Below the pieces are notes generated by a model. That model did not search any database, was not told the DNA's origin, and worked only from the letters and a program-made list of their open reading frames with translations. The position numbers were made by a program, and so were the translations under genes. Below are positions 7,779-17,118 of a stretch of 64,000 nucleotides of DNA, one piece after another. The stretch's first letter is position 1. Every line of letters starts with the position of its first letter. The stretch covers positions 62,001-126,000 of the IMG/VR virus record IMGVR_UViG_3300049489_001336. One strand, 5' to 3'. Source of the DNA: a virus.

Positions 7779-8432
7779 TCACATGAACCCGCGCATCTCT
7801 TTGTAGAGTTGATCTATTTTAGCTTGGTTAGCCGCAAATTCTGCTTTTTGCTTATGCCCCATTGCAGCATGCTCACCAACCCCTGCAACATCATCAAAAA
7901 AATGCCCTACATGTTTTGGGTTATTGACAAACTTAAAAGCTTCTTCTGCAACAGCAGGGTCCATACCTACACGACGTGCGTTATCCGGGTGTAGGTATGC
8001 TTGCATCTTCTTCAAATTAGGTGCGTTTTTACGCGCATTGTTTAGCGCTTCCTGGACTTGTGGACTCAAGTTAGTGAAGTCCGTTTTAACAGGGCGGCTA
8101 CGCCCTCTCAAAAAATCGATTTCTTGTCGACGCAAATCATTTAAATAACGTTTAGCACCAAAGCCCAGCGCACCCGTGCCTAGTCCGTATACCCCCGCGA
8201 AGACTTTCTGTGCGGTAGGGTGGTCTTCAAGTAACGGGTCATTATAGACGCCCACGCCTGCAATTGCTCCAGGAACAACACCATGGGCAATTTCACTCGC
8301 GACGGGAGCTGCCTTTTCCTTGACAAACTTGGCCGCTTGTTCTTTGAAATTAGGAACAGGCGCTGCCGTTTTTGCAAAACCAAGGACAGCGAAAGCACGC
8401 CCTGCCCCGGCCATATAAATCTGATCTGCCAT
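7779..8432 (-). CDS. glycine-rich membrane-type protein with shared N-terminal tag
   Basis: 217 residues. N-terminus IYMAGAGRAFAVLGFAKTA is the shared tag. Residues about 45-95 are a glycine-zipper-like hydrophobic region (AHGVVPGAIAGVGVY, VYGLGTGALGFGAKRYL), then a charged helical C-terminus. It is a paralogue of the plus-strand gene at 50740-51171 (both contain SEIAHG.VPG and LG.G.LG.G.K). It is six bases upstream of the ATP-grasp-like gene. A TATACT box lies upstream at about 8441-8446. Confidence 0.75.
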   Translation of the reverse strand: MADQIYMAGAGRAFAVLGFAKTAAPVPNFKEQAAKFVKEKAAPVASEIAHGVVPGAIAGVGVYNDPLLEDHPTAQKVFAGVYGLGTGALGFGAKRYLNDLRRQEIDFLRGRSRPVKTDFTNLSPQVQEALNNARKNAPNLKKMQAYLHPDNARRVGMDPAVAEEAFKFVNNPKHVGHFFDDVAGVGEHAAMGHKQKAEFAANQAKIDQLYKEMRGFM

Positions 8433-8456
8433 GGCCTAAGTATAGGCTAAAATTAG

Positions 8457-8529
8457 AGCCCCCTGTCGGATTCGAACCGACGACCGCCAGTTTACAAAAC
8501 TGGTGCTCTACCGACTGAGCTAAAGAGGC
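8457..8529 (-). tRNA. tRNA-Thr(TGT)
   Basis: Acceptor GCCTCTT with AGGGGGC (G-U pairs), anticodon stem CCAGT/ACTGG, loop TTTGTAA giving UGU, T arm GTCGG TTCGAAT CCGAC. Discriminator U, CCA not encoded. Confidence 0.94.
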
Positions 8530-8563
8530 GAATAGGCTAAGCCTACTCAAAGCCCCTTTCCCG

Positions 8564-9259
8564 TCAATCTATTTCTAGAGTGAACGGAGCAGGTGGCAAA
8601 TAACGCTCTACTTGGTCTGGGCGTAGAGCTTCTACGACAGCTGATTTACGGACAAAGTTTTGCCGGCCAGGTCCTACACCGTCAGTTTCAAAGCACTCGC
8701 CTGTGCGAATATTCTTCGCACTACGAACAGGAACTACTTCCTTAGGCGAGCGGATAATCTCCGCGCCTTCTTTAATAGCCCAACCCGGTGAACTGCTAGA
8801 GTCCGTCCATACCTCCTGATAACGAATTCCTACAGGAACCACTACGTACGGATCGGAGTCCGTACAGCCCGTAGTCCCGTGATATTCACTGGTGCTCCTT
8901 GACAACTGGTTTGGGTCCAATTCTCCTGTCAAAGGATCCAATAAAGCATACTCAAACCCCAAACTGTCTTTGAATATCCTCTCCTTCACTCCGTGAATTG
9001 GCGCCAGTTCGCCATTGGCATCGCGCCATTTTGGACCGCGTGCGTCCCCAGGATCTCCCTTCGGACCTTGCGGGCCTTGGATTCCTTGAGGGCCTTGGGG
9101 CCCAGGTTCACCTTGAGGTCCCTGAGGTCCCTGAACTCCTGCTACGCCGTCATTCCCGGTAGCGGCTAGCGTGGGTTCTGCTGCTTTGTTTTGCAGCCCC
9201 AGGTCATCGCCGCCGCACGCCACCACAAGCAATAGGCAGCACAAAAATAGACTTTTCAT
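8564..9259 (-). CDS. lipoprotein with collagen-like repeats
   Basis: About 231 residues from the ATG at 9259, which has AAGGTGGGG upstream. Residues 1-16 are a lipoprotein signal (MKSLFLCCLLLVVACGG) with the acylated Cys at 15. About ten Gly-X-Y triplets follow (GPQGPQGEPGPQGPQG...), then a folded C-terminal region of about 150 residues with a few Cys. Phages use collagen-like triplets in fibres; a lipoprotein version might instead act at the host surface, for example in superinfection exclusion. This is inference. Confidence 0.75.
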   Translation of the reverse strand: MKSLFLCCLLLVVACGGDDLGLQNKAAEPTLAATGNDGVAGVQGPQGPQGEPGPQGPQGIQGPQGPKGDPGDARGPKWRDANGELAPIHGVKERIFKDSLGFEYALLDPLTGELDPNQLSRSTSEYHGTTGCTDSDPYVVVPVGIRYQEVWTDSSSSPGWAIKEGAEIIRSPKEVVPVRSAKNIRTGECFETDGVGPGRQNFVRKSAVVEALRPDQVERYLPPAPFTLEID

Positions 9260-9311
9260 AATCCCCACCTTCCTTGACACTTGTGCCACAAAAAGGGGCG
9301 TTTTTATGAAG

Positions 9312-9710
9312 TTAAGGACTGAGTAGTCTCAGTACTTTTTTACGAAAATAACCAGGCGCGTTCTCCTCTTTTTCGAGGATTTTATTTACCTCGGTGAGCG
9401 TTAAGTTTTGTACTTTGTAGAGATCTGCAAAAGGCTGCGGATCCATTACTTTCCAAAACCTGCGACGCGCCGCCCGCGCCTGTGTCAGCGGTGCATTAGC
9501 CATTGTCAACAGAAAGCGGTCTTCAGGAGACAACTTCTGCTTTGCAGCATCAATAGCTATCTCCAACGCTGTTAATTGAGGCTGAATCGCTTCAACCTCT
9601 TCTGCGAAATACTTTGTGATCGGCGCATCGGGCGCGATCTTGTGTAAGAACCACATAATGACAGACCACAGGCCCATCGAGGTTCTATGAACCTTAAGCA
9701 TGGTAGACAT
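9312..9710 (-). CDS. helical protein of unknown function
   Basis: 132 residues. N-terminal hydrophobic segment (GLWSVIMWFLHKIA) that could be a short membrane anchor, followed by mainly helical charged sequence. It lies between tRNA-Glu and the collagen-like lipoprotein gene. No family recognised. Confidence 0.65.
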   Translation of the reverse strand: MSTMLKVHRTSMGLWSVIMWFLHKIAPDAPITKYFAEEVEAIQPQLTALEIAIDAAKQKLSPEDRFLLTMANAPLTQARAARRRFWKVMDPQPFADLYKVQNLTLTEVNKILEKEENAPGYFRKKVLRLLSP

Positions 9711-9759
9711 GACGCCATCTCCCTTCGACGTCTTGTACCATTATTATGAAGGTAATTAG

Positions 9760-9831
9760 CGCTCTCGGCGGGAATCGAACCCGCATTGCTGATGTGAAAA
9801 ACCAGTGTCCTAACCGCTAGACGACGAGAGC
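9760..9831 (-). tRNA. tRNA-Glu(TTC)
   Basis: Acceptor GCTCTCG with CGAGAGC, anticodon loop TTTTCAC giving UUC, T arm GCGGG TTCGATT CCCGC. Discriminator G, CCA not encoded. Its first 22 bases overlap the 3' end of the gene at 9810-10088. Confidence 0.94.
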
Positions 9832-10088
9832 TTTTTACGACCTTCTGCAGTGATAAAGTATCTTAGTGCAGTCGTTTCGTCGATTTCCCAACGGAGGTAT
9901 CCCCGCTTGATGAGACCGTGCATCGAACGTTCGGTGTAGTCTACACGCGTATCTCCTATGCGAAGACGGATCTGCGCAAGCAGTAGCCCCGTCTCTCTAT
10001 GCAGCTCCGCCAAGATACGTAACTGAGCTTCTCCAAGACTTTTTGAGGCACGTTTTTTAACAGGAGACCCTGTAACCGCCAAACGCAT
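9810..10088 (-). CDS. winged-helix-like regulator
   Basis: 92 residues. LGEAQLRILAELHRETGLLLAQIRLRIG, SMHGLIKRGYLRW and ALRYFITAEGRKKL follow the helix-helix-wing pattern of MarR/PadR-type winged helices. It reads away from the helicase gene at 10156, so it could control the divergent intergenic region. The last codons run into tRNA-Glu. Confidence 0.65.
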   Translation of the reverse strand: MRLAVTGSPVKKRASKSLGEAQLRILAELHRETGLLLAQIRLRIGDTRVDYTERSMHGLIKRGYLRWEIDETTALRYFITAEGRKKLSSSSG

Positions 10089-10155
10089 ACGTTAATGCAA
10101 ACCTATACCTGTTTAGTACGTAGATACAACCAAGAAGTGTACTAAAATAACTGCG

Positions 10156-11604
10156 ATGCCTTCGAAACTTTCAGCGTTGATAACGCCTTTACAGCCTCAT
10201 CAGCAACGCGTTTTAGAACGTATACAGGACCCGAACCAGCCGGGGCTTGTCGTTGCCCATGGCTTAGGTTCTGGAAAAACGTTGTCTTCGATCGCGGCGG
10301 CCGACGCGTTACAAATGCCCACACACGTAGTAGTGCCGGCAGCGCTTAAAGCAAATTACTTAAAAGAACTACAGAAACATCGTGTTAATCAAGAAGAGGA
10401 TTTCAACATACACTCTTTACAGCGAACTTCGCGTGTCCCTGACGTACCTAATTTAACCGATAGTGCCCTCATAGTTGATGAAGCCCACAGACTTAGGGAT
10501 CCTAGCACTAGAGGCAATCAACTATTTAAACACTTGCGCGCTAAGAAGCGCCTACTTTTAACTGCAAGCCCTGTTTATAACCACCCTGCCGATTTATCGT
10601 CATTGGTCAACCTCGCTGCAGGCAGTAAACAACTTCCTGAAGATCGAAAAGACTTCGAAGCCGCCTACACAGGCATGGAAAAGATAAGCCCCGGTTTCTG
10701 GGCTCGTTTACGCGGCGTAAAACCGGGTGAACGTCAAGTCCTAAGAAACAAGGCTCATCTACAAAAAATACTTAATAAATGGGTTGATTACCACGAAAAT
10801 ACAAGTACCGAAGATTTCCCCTCTACTAAAGAGGAAATCGTAAATGTTCCAATGTCTGAAAAACAACAGGAAATCTACGATGGCCTGTTAAACAAAGCTC
10901 CTTTTTGGATTCAATACAAAATCAAGAATAACTTGCCTCCTACGAAGCAAGAAAAGCAGTTAATCAACTCATTTTTAACGACACAGCGGCAGGTCGCAGG
11001 CAGTCCCCACACATTCGTCCAAGGGATGTCCGTGGACGAAGCGGTGAACCACACGCCTAAGATTCAAGAAGCTTTGAAACGTCTCAAAGCACAAATGCAG
11101 GCAAATCCTGACCACAAAGCAGTTGTGTATTCTAATTATTTAGATTCAGGGCTTGAGCCCTATCGGCATCTTCTTGAAAAGGAAAAAATCCCCTATGGGA
11201 TGTTCACGGGGAAGATGAAGAAAAAAGAAAGAGATCAATTAATACTTGATTACAACGCCAACAAAATTAAGGCGTTGTTGTTGAGTTCTGCAGGCGGGGA
11301 AGGTCTGGACTTAAAAGGTACCCGTCAAATCCAAGTCTTAGATCCGCACTTCAACGAAGAAAAGATTCGGCAAATCATTGGGCGAGGCGTTCGTTATAAG
11401 AGCCACACTCATTTGCCTGAAGACCAACGCAACGTGCTCATTGAGCGTTATTTGTCCAAAAATAGACCGACATTTTGGAACAAACTGACAGGTGGGAACA
11501 AAGACACTACCGCTGAAGAATACTTGGATCAATTGTCCAAGGAAAAGCTGCGGTTAAATGATCAAGTTATTGAACTACTCAAACAACGTAATAGTACAAC
11601 ATAG
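10156..11604 (+). CDS. SF2 (SNF2-like) DNA helicase
   Basis: 482 residues with a complete helicase set: motif I GLGSGKT (about 35), motif II DEAH (about 112), motif III TASP (about 136), motif V GGEGLDLKG (about 380) and motif VI QIIGRGVRY (about 410). The order and spacing fit small SNF2/DEAD-type phage helicases. It heads a plus-strand block and is followed, after tRNA-Asn on the other strand, by a DNA ligase, so a repair or replication role is likely. Confidence 0.88.
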   Translation: MPSKLSALITPLQPHQQRVLERIQDPNQPGLVVAHGLGSGKTLSSIAAADALQMPTHVVVPAALKANYLKELQKHRVNQEEDFNIHSLQRTSRVPDVPNLTDSALIVDEAHRLRDPSTRGNQLFKHLRAKKRLLLTASPVYNHPADLSSLVNLAAGSKQLPEDRKDFEAAYTGMEKISPGFWARLRGVKPGERQVLRNKAHLQKILNKWVDYHENTSTEDFPSTKEEIVNVPMSEKQQEIYDGLLNKAPFWIQYKIKNNLPPTKQEKQLINSFLTTQRQVAGSPHTFVQGMSVDEAVNHTPKIQEALKRLKAQMQANPDHKAVVYSNYLDSGLEPYRHLLEKEKIPYGMFTGKMKKKERDQLILDYNANKIKALLLSSAGGEGLDLKGTRQIQVLDPHFNEEKIRQIIGRGVRYKSHTHLPEDQRNVLIERYLSKNRPTFWNKLTGGNKDTTAEEYLDQLSKEKLRLNDQVIELLKQRNSTT

Positions 11605-11614
11605 CGTTTAAAAC

Positions 11615-11689
11615 CTCCGACGCCAGGACTCGAACCTGGAACCCCCAATTTAACAGATTGGTGCTGACTACCAATTGAGCTACGTCGGA
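11615..11689 (-). tRNA. tRNA-Asn(GTT)
   Basis: Acceptor TCCGACG with CGTCGGA, anticodon stem CCAAT/ATTGG, loop CTGTTAA giving GUU, T arm CCAGG TTCGAGT CCTGG. Discriminator G, no encoded CCA. It lies antisense between two plus-strand genes. Confidence 0.94.
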
Positions 11690-11720
11690 ATGATTCTTAA
11701 TCGTACAGGACGCCAAGCAA

Positions 11721-13181
11721 ATGTCAATACCCCACCACAATGGAAGATTGCGCGCACTGTTAGCCTTAGGCTTCAAGCTAGCTGAATACGCCCCCGGCAT
11801 CCCCGATAAGTCACGGGTCGTCCCGTTGCCCGACATCCGTAAGCCGACGACGTGGAAGCTCAGTATCCAAGAACATAATGCAGACCGCGCAGGAAAGCAT
11901 CTTGACTTGCGTCTTGTCGACCCCCGTACGGGCCATGCACATTCTTGGGCAATTCCGCGCGCGGAACTCCCCGCGCCAGGGAAAGCGGTTCTCGCAATAC
12001 AGCAGCCAACGCACACAGCGGATTACGCGCTTAATTTTGGAAAAAACAAAGTCGACGTAATTCCTGAAGGGTATGGCAAAGGCAGCGTACGCAGCCATAC
12101 GCTTGCAGACGCTGATGTGTTTCACAGTACGCCCGCGCCAAAAGGTACGCGTGTACGCTTTAACGTATACAAATCAAAAGGCCCCGAAGAGTACGCAATT
12201 GTTCGCATGGGGAACGGCTCTGATTTGCTCGTCAATAAAACTTTGACTAGGGAGCGCGTACCCCAGTTGTTATTGGGCGAGAAACCCAAAACAAAAGAAG
12301 TAGACGTTACTAAAGTTAATCCGACGTCCAAAGATGAAGTTTGGATGCCGAAGTACGATGGGGCGCATACTTTAGTTTTGTTGAGTGATGAAAACAAAAT
12401 TCCAAGGCTTTTTTCTTATCGCATTCCTAAGAAACATACGGCAGGGCTTATAGAGCACACGCACAAAGCCCCTGACTTATTGGTACGTCGTGTACCTAAA
12501 GACCTGAAAAATACGGTGCTACGTGCTGAGACGATAGGCATTACATCTGAGGGGAAAGCGATTCCTGCGTCAGACGTGGCGGGATTACTCAACGCGACTG
12601 TAACGAACTCCCGAGAACGCCAGAAAGAGCTTAACGCAAAGCTTGTCCCTGTACTCTTTGATATCGAAAGTATCAAGGGTAAAAGCGTCCAGCATTTACC
12701 TTTTGAAGAACGCTACAAGTTACTCAAAGGCATTGGAGAGCGTTTACAACTTCCGGTCACGGACACCGCTTTTGATACCGCAACCAAAGAAAAACTTCTC
12801 AAACACATACGAGAAGGAAAGCATCCTCACACCTCTGAGGGTGTCATGATACAGTCTCTATCGACGAACAGTCCTGCGCAGAAGGCCAAGTTTAGACCAG
12901 ATCACGACGTGTACGTGCGTGAGATTTTCGAAGCTGTAGATGCACGTGGCAAAGGTTTAGGCCGTGCCGGCGGTTTTGAGTATTCATGGACGCCCCGAGG
13001 ACCTATCGTAGGCCGTGTAGGAACAGGCTTTGACCACGCCTTAGCCCGCGACATGTTTATTAGCTCTAATAAATATACGGGGCGGGTCGCCAAGGTGGAC
13101 GCCGAACGAAAAAACCCAAGTGGGTCTTTATCTAAACCAAGTTTTATCGCTTGGCATGTGGATAAAGGAAAACAACTATAA
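11721..13181 (+). CDS. fusion of LigD-type 3'-phosphoesterase and ATP-dependent DNA ligase
   Basis: 486 residues. Residues about 44-175 resemble the LigD phosphoesterase: EHNADRAGKHLDLR gives the expected His52, His60 and Arg64, and PTHTADYA supplies a further His98. Residues about 205-480 are a ligase nucleotidyltransferase core: motif I KYDG (Lys211 as AMP acceptor), motif IV-like SEGVMI and a downstream AKFRPD. No polymerase domain is present. The N-terminus (HHNGRLRALLALGFKLA) carries the shared tag. It would clean 3' ends and seal nicks or breaks, possibly on injected DNA if packaged. Confidence 0.85.
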   Translation: MSIPHHNGRLRALLALGFKLAEYAPGIPDKSRVVPLPDIRKPTTWKLSIQEHNADRAGKHLDLRLVDPRTGHAHSWAIPRAELPAPGKAVLAIQQPTHTADYALNFGKNKVDVIPEGYGKGSVRSHTLADADVFHSTPAPKGTRVRFNVYKSKGPEEYAIVRMGNGSDLLVNKTLTRERVPQLLLGEKPKTKEVDVTKVNPTSKDEVWMPKYDGAHTLVLLSDENKIPRLFSYRIPKKHTAGLIEHTHKAPDLLVRRVPKDLKNTVLRAETIGITSEGKAIPASDVAGLLNATVTNSRERQKELNAKLVPVLFDIESIKGKSVQHLPFEERYKLLKGIGERLQLPVTDTAFDTATKEKLLKHIREGKHPHTSEGVMIQSLSTNSPAQKAKFRPDHDVYVREIFEAVDARGKGLGRAGGFEYSWTPRGPIVGRVGTGFDHALARDMFISSNKYTGRVAKVDAERKNPSGSLSKPSFIAWHVDKGKQL

Positions 13182-13199
13182 TCAAGCGAGGAGTCACAG

Positions 13200-13637
13200 A
13201 TGCATTACGAAAATGGTCGCGCAATTGCTTTGATGTCTTTGGGTATTAAAAAAGCAAATGCGCTTGTGCATGTTCCAGGAATGGGGCGTACTCTCCGGCC
13301 CGGCTTATCTAACGAGGCAAAAGCACGATTGCTTACCGGAATTACCGGCACTGCCGGAGGTGCCGTAGGCGGCGCTCTTGTAGACGATGAGGACCCGCTG
13401 CGCGGAGCTTTGTGGGGCGGAGGCGTCAACGCTGCAGGAGGCCTGGTAGGCGCTCTCGCTTCGCGGCACCTAAAAAAGAACGAGCCAGCTGTCCATCGAA
13501 TGTTAGAACCAATGTACGAGAATATGTTGAAGCGCCCAGGAACCGCTGCAGGAGTAAGTGCAGGTTCTGGAATGCTGAGCGGTGCTATAACTTCTGGTAT
13601 TGCGAGCAGGTTCCGCGGTACTCCTGAACAAGGCTGA
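13200..13637 (+). CDS. small glycine-rich membrane-type protein with shared tag
   Basis: 145 residues. N-terminus YENGRAIALMSLGIKKANA matches the shared tag. Two long Gly/Ala-rich hydrophobic segments follow (about 50-90 and 115-135), resembling glycine-zipper membrane hairpins. GAGGAG precedes the ATG and only 18 bases separate it from the ligase gene, so they are cotranscribed. Confidence 0.72.
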   Translation: MHYENGRAIALMSLGIKKANALVHVPGMGRTLRPGLSNEAKARLLTGITGTAGGAVGGALVDDEDPLRGALWGGGVNAAGGLVGALASRHLKKNEPAVHRMLEPMYENMLKRPGTAAGVSAGSGMLSGAITSGIASRFRGTPEQG

Positions 13638-13651
13638 ACCTATCCTTTCGT

Positions 13652-14116
13652 ATGCCCAGAACCCCTGACCGTACCCCTGGAGAATCCCTCGAAGAAGGGA
13701 CCGTCTACGACAACCGTCCGCCTGGTGAAGAACCCACCAGTGCGGGCGGTGTTCGGTACGTAGACGGGTCTTTTTCTTTTCGGGATAGTCTTGGTTTATT
13801 TAATCCGCGGTCAGGCGGTAGCGGTATTACGGAACCGCAACACAAAGCTCTTGACACTCTTGTTCACGATTTAGCTGAAGATAATTACACGGAGCTCACG
13901 TACACAGGGCAAGACCTTACGTCCGTGATTGTTTGGGAAACTGCCGCTAAATTGAAAAAAATACGCGAAGCCACCCTGTCTTATACAGGAGATGACTTAA
14001 CGCAGGTTATTGAAAAGCAGTACGACGCCGCAGGCACAACGGTTGTTGAAGAAATCACGTCCACGCTCGCTTACTCTAGCGGGGACCTAATAAGTGTGAC
14101 GGAGGACTTCACGTGA
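13652..14116 (+). CDS. probable tail or virion structural protein
   Basis: 154 residues. Pro-rich N-terminus, then repeated beta-type segments (ELTYTGQDLTSVIVW, TLSYTGDDLTQVIEK, TLAYSSGDLISVTED) that look like three versions of one strand-turn motif. The stop overlaps the start of the 618-residue gene. Typical of small tail-fibre-associated proteins; no specific family named. Confidence 0.65.
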   Translation: MPRTPDRTPGESLEEGTVYDNRPPGEEPTSAGGVRYVDGSFSFRDSLGLFNPRSGGSGITEPQHKALDTLVHDLAEDNYTELTYTGQDLTSVIVWETAAKLKKIREATLSYTGDDLTQVIEKQYDAAGTTVVEEITSTLAYSSGDLISVTEDFT

Positions 14117-15969
14117 GTGTATTTAAAGCGGTCTTCGTCGCAGGTGGCAGAATTGCGCTCAAAGCAGGCAGCGCTCTTATCGGACGCGTTCACTTGCGTA
14201 ACCCTGGGGACACAGCGAACATGGGCGACGCGACTACGCCCGTACGCACAGACCCCACAGGGACAACTGCACAGCCTGTCACTGACAACGGGGGGTCCCT
14301 TACTGTAGATGGCACGGTCACTGCCAACGTGGGCACGACCAACGGTCTTGCACTCGATGCTACGCTTACGGGAGGCACTCAAAAAGCGATGGTTCGTGGG
14401 GGTGCAAAAGGCGCAACCACGGCTGCTGACGTCACTAGCACTGCTGAAGGCGCAGATCACCAGGCTGTGGACGTTCAGGTTTATCATGGCGGTTCTGCGA
14501 TTAATCCGACGGCTATTCGTGCGTTAACTGCTTCAGATGTTGTCACGAGTAACCAAGGCACTGCGGCGGCATTGTCTGGTTATTGGCCCGTGCGCGTTAC
14601 GGACGGCACCAATACGATGCCCACAGGCGACGTCGTTGGCAGGGCCCTTTTCGAAAAAATAACAGATGGAACCAACACTGCAGCCGTCAAAGCCGCCAGT
14701 ACTGCAGCAGTAGCTACAGACCCTGCACTTGTTGTTGCAGTGAGCCCCAACAACATAATTTCCACCGCAGCGGTTGACCCGTTAGGGGTACCTGTGTGGG
14801 GTACCGCGTTCGATGAAACGCGTGTTGCAGCCCCTTGGACGCTGGCAGACTTAATTAATAAATATGAAATCGATCCTCGTAACTACGCGTCACAAACAGC
14901 TACCGCAGGTACCGTTACCCATGTAGCTGCGCAAAGCGCAGTTCGTCTAACCGTCACAGGCACCAGCGGCTCTAGTGCAAAACTTAGAACAAATACGTTC
15001 TACCGCTACCAAGCAGGTAAAGGGCTGCGTTGGCGAACTACGCTTTACCACGCAGATACAGGACAAACTAACCAGACCCGGCGTTGGGGATTTTTCGACG
15101 ATAATGACGGTTTGTTCTTCCGACTCAGCGGCACAACCCTAAGCGTTGTTCAACGAAGTTCTGTTTCAGGTTCTGTTGTAGACACTGTCGTTAACCAGTC
15201 CGCTTGGAATTACGACCCCATGAACGGAACGGGGCCCAGCGGCATCACTTTGGATATTACCAAAGGCAATATCTACGAAGGTGTCTTTCAGTGGCTTGGG
15301 GTGGGCAGTGCCCACTTCTTTATCAATGGTCGGCTAGTTCATACGTTCCAAAATGCGAATACAATCGCCGCGCCTTATATGCGTACGGCACAGTTGCCTA
15401 TGTCTTGGGAGGTTGTCAATACAGGGACTTCGACTGCATCCAGCCTGACGTACGTCTGTGCGTCGGTTTTCGTTGAAGGAGGCGACCTTCCTCAAGCTAC
15501 TTCGTTTGCCGCGTACAACACAGCCGACATCAGTGTTACAACCACGGAACGTCCTGTGCTCTCCATCCGTCCTAAAGCTACATACAACGCGATTACGAAT
15601 AGAATGTTGGTTCTTCCATTTCTGATGTCGATATCCACCGAAGGAAGTCGCGCAGGCTTCCGTATTGCGATGAATTCTACCTTGACGGGCGCATCTTGGA
15701 CCTCTGTAGATGCTAATTCAGGGGTTGAATATGACTTGTCTGCGACGTCTGGTACCGGTGGACAAACACTCTTCCGTGGTTTTATGCCTAACTCTAACGA
15801 CAGCGCTACCTTGTCTTTAACAGAATTCTTTTCAGACAAAGCACACGGTCGCGCTTTGCGTTTAGACGCCTTTGCAACTACACAAGATGTTTTGACTATC
15901 TACGCCATCAATGAAGCCGCAGGTACGACGTTAATGCGCGCGTCGTTGGCTTGGGATGAGGTGCGGTAA
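14113..15969 (+). CDS. tail-fibre or adhesin-like structural protein
   Basis: 618 residues rich in Thr, Ala, Gly and Ser, with many short beta segments and few charged residues, as in phage fibres and baseplate decoration proteins. The middle (about 295-460) resembles a lectin-like jelly roll (YRYQAGKGLRWRTTLYHADTGQTNQTRRWGFFDDNDGLFFRL). Four-base overlap with the gene before and ATG overlap with the gene after place it in a structural operon. Receptor binding is likely but inferred. Confidence 0.7.
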   Translation: MSVFKAVFVAGGRIALKAGSALIGRVHLRNPGDTANMGDATTPVRTDPTGTTAQPVTDNGGSLTVDGTVTANVGTTNGLALDATLTGGTQKAMVRGGAKGATTAADVTSTAEGADHQAVDVQVYHGGSAINPTAIRALTASDVVTSNQGTAAALSGYWPVRVTDGTNTMPTGDVVGRALFEKITDGTNTAAVKAASTAAVATDPALVVAVSPNNIISTAAVDPLGVPVWGTAFDETRVAAPWTLADLINKYEIDPRNYASQTATAGTVTHVAAQSAVRLTVTGTSGSSAKLRTNTFYRYQAGKGLRWRTTLYHADTGQTNQTRRWGFFDDNDGLFFRLSGTTLSVVQRSSVSGSVVDTVVNQSAWNYDPMNGTGPSGITLDITKGNIYEGVFQWLGVGSAHFFINGRLVHTFQNANTIAAPYMRTAQLPMSWEVVNTGTSTASSLTYVCASVFVEGGDLPQATSFAAYNTADISVTTTERPVLSIRPKATYNAITNRMLVLPFLMSISTEGSRAGFRIAMNSTLTGASWTSVDANSGVEYDLSATSGTGGQTLFRGFMPNSNDSATLSLTEFFSDKAHGRALRLDAFATTQDVLTIYAINEAAGTTLMRASLAWDEVR

Positions 15970-17114
15970 TGGGCACACTTAGTACACTTTTAGATAATAT
16001 AACGCTTAATGCAAGTGGGTCCGCCAATTATCGGGCAGGACCCGAACAAGAAGTCGTTTTATTTTGGAATATCACAGGGCCCGTTACAGGAACCAGCCCT
16101 ACGCTGGTGTTTACGTTACAAGAAGTCGATCCAGGAGACGAAACAACTGCAAACGGGCAGTCTTCTACGAGTGCTCCTATTACAGCAGCAGGGACAGGGC
16201 AACTTGTTCTAAGCTTAATCACGAGCCCCATCATAAAAGTATCCTGGACCGTTGGAGGCTCTTCTCCATCGTTTGGGGCAACGCGCGTTACGTGTGTATC
16301 CAAAACAGTAGGTAATAAAGGGCCAATCGTAGCCGATGGCGCCGATACCACGTTGGGGGCGACCACCGACGCGGACACGGCTCTTACCGTGGTCGGCCGC
16401 CTTAAAAAAATTGTCGCGCTTTTGGCGGGAGGTTTACCTGCTGCCTTAGTAGGCGGGAGGCTGGATGTAAATACAGGCTCCTGGCTAGGTTCCACCGCGC
16501 CATCGGTAGGTCAAAAAACCTCCGCAAGCAGTCTACCGGTTGTTATCGCAAATGACCAGACCGTGCCCGTGTCTAGCGGTGCAACTGAAGAAGCTACGTT
16601 TACCGTAACTGCCTTAGCGGTTGTTTTAGGGAATAACAAGTCGTTACTAAGTCTCTACAACCCAACAGCAAGTACCAAGATTTTGAAACTGCGTGAATAC
16701 TACGTACGAAATGCACAAACAACAGCTGTCACAGGCGTTGCCGCACAGTTACACATTTATCGGTTTGCGAGCGGCAGTGCCCCTACTGGGGGGACCGCGC
16801 TAACTCCGTACGTACACGATACCGCCGACACGCTCGGAGTGGGGATTGACGCTCGTACAGGTGGCACCATCGCAGGAGAGGTGGCGGCGGTGGCCGACGT
16901 GATGCGCATCAGCTCCGATGAGTGGGGGCCTGGTACCTTAGACCAAGAAGGCGCGCAGCAAACCATCAGTAACTACTTGCCCGCGCGAGTAAAGAGAGAC
17001 GCGCAACAAAAACCCATTGCAGTGCTTCGTCCAGGGCAGGGTGTCCATTTGAAATGCGCGACCAATACGACGGCAGGTAGTTTTGATTTAATCTTCGTAT
17101 TTACACAGGTGTGA
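15969..17114 (+). CDS. virion structural protein
   Basis: 381 residues, beta-rich and Thr/Gly/Ala-rich, low in Cys. N-terminal part contains an Ig-like strand pattern (GPEQEVVLFWNITGPVTG, TLVFTLQEVDPGDE). It shares composition and operon with the preceding fibre-like gene, whose stop overlaps this ATG. Confidence 0.68.
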   Translation: MGTLSTLLDNITLNASGSANYRAGPEQEVVLFWNITGPVTGTSPTLVFTLQEVDPGDETTANGQSSTSAPITAAGTGQLVLSLITSPIIKVSWTVGGSSPSFGATRVTCVSKTVGNKGPIVADGADTTLGATTDADTALTVVGRLKKIVALLAGGLPAALVGGRLDVNTGSWLGSTAPSVGQKTSASSLPVVIANDQTVPVSSGATEEATFTVTALAVVLGNNKSLLSLYNPTASTKILKLREYYVRNAQTTAVTGVAAQLHIYRFASGSAPTGGTALTPYVHDTADTLGVGIDARTGGTIAGEVAAVADVMRISSDEWGPGTLDQEGAQQTISNYLPARVKRDAQQKPIAVLRPGQGVHLKCATNTTAGSFDLIFVFTQV

Positions 17115-17118
17115 TTTT

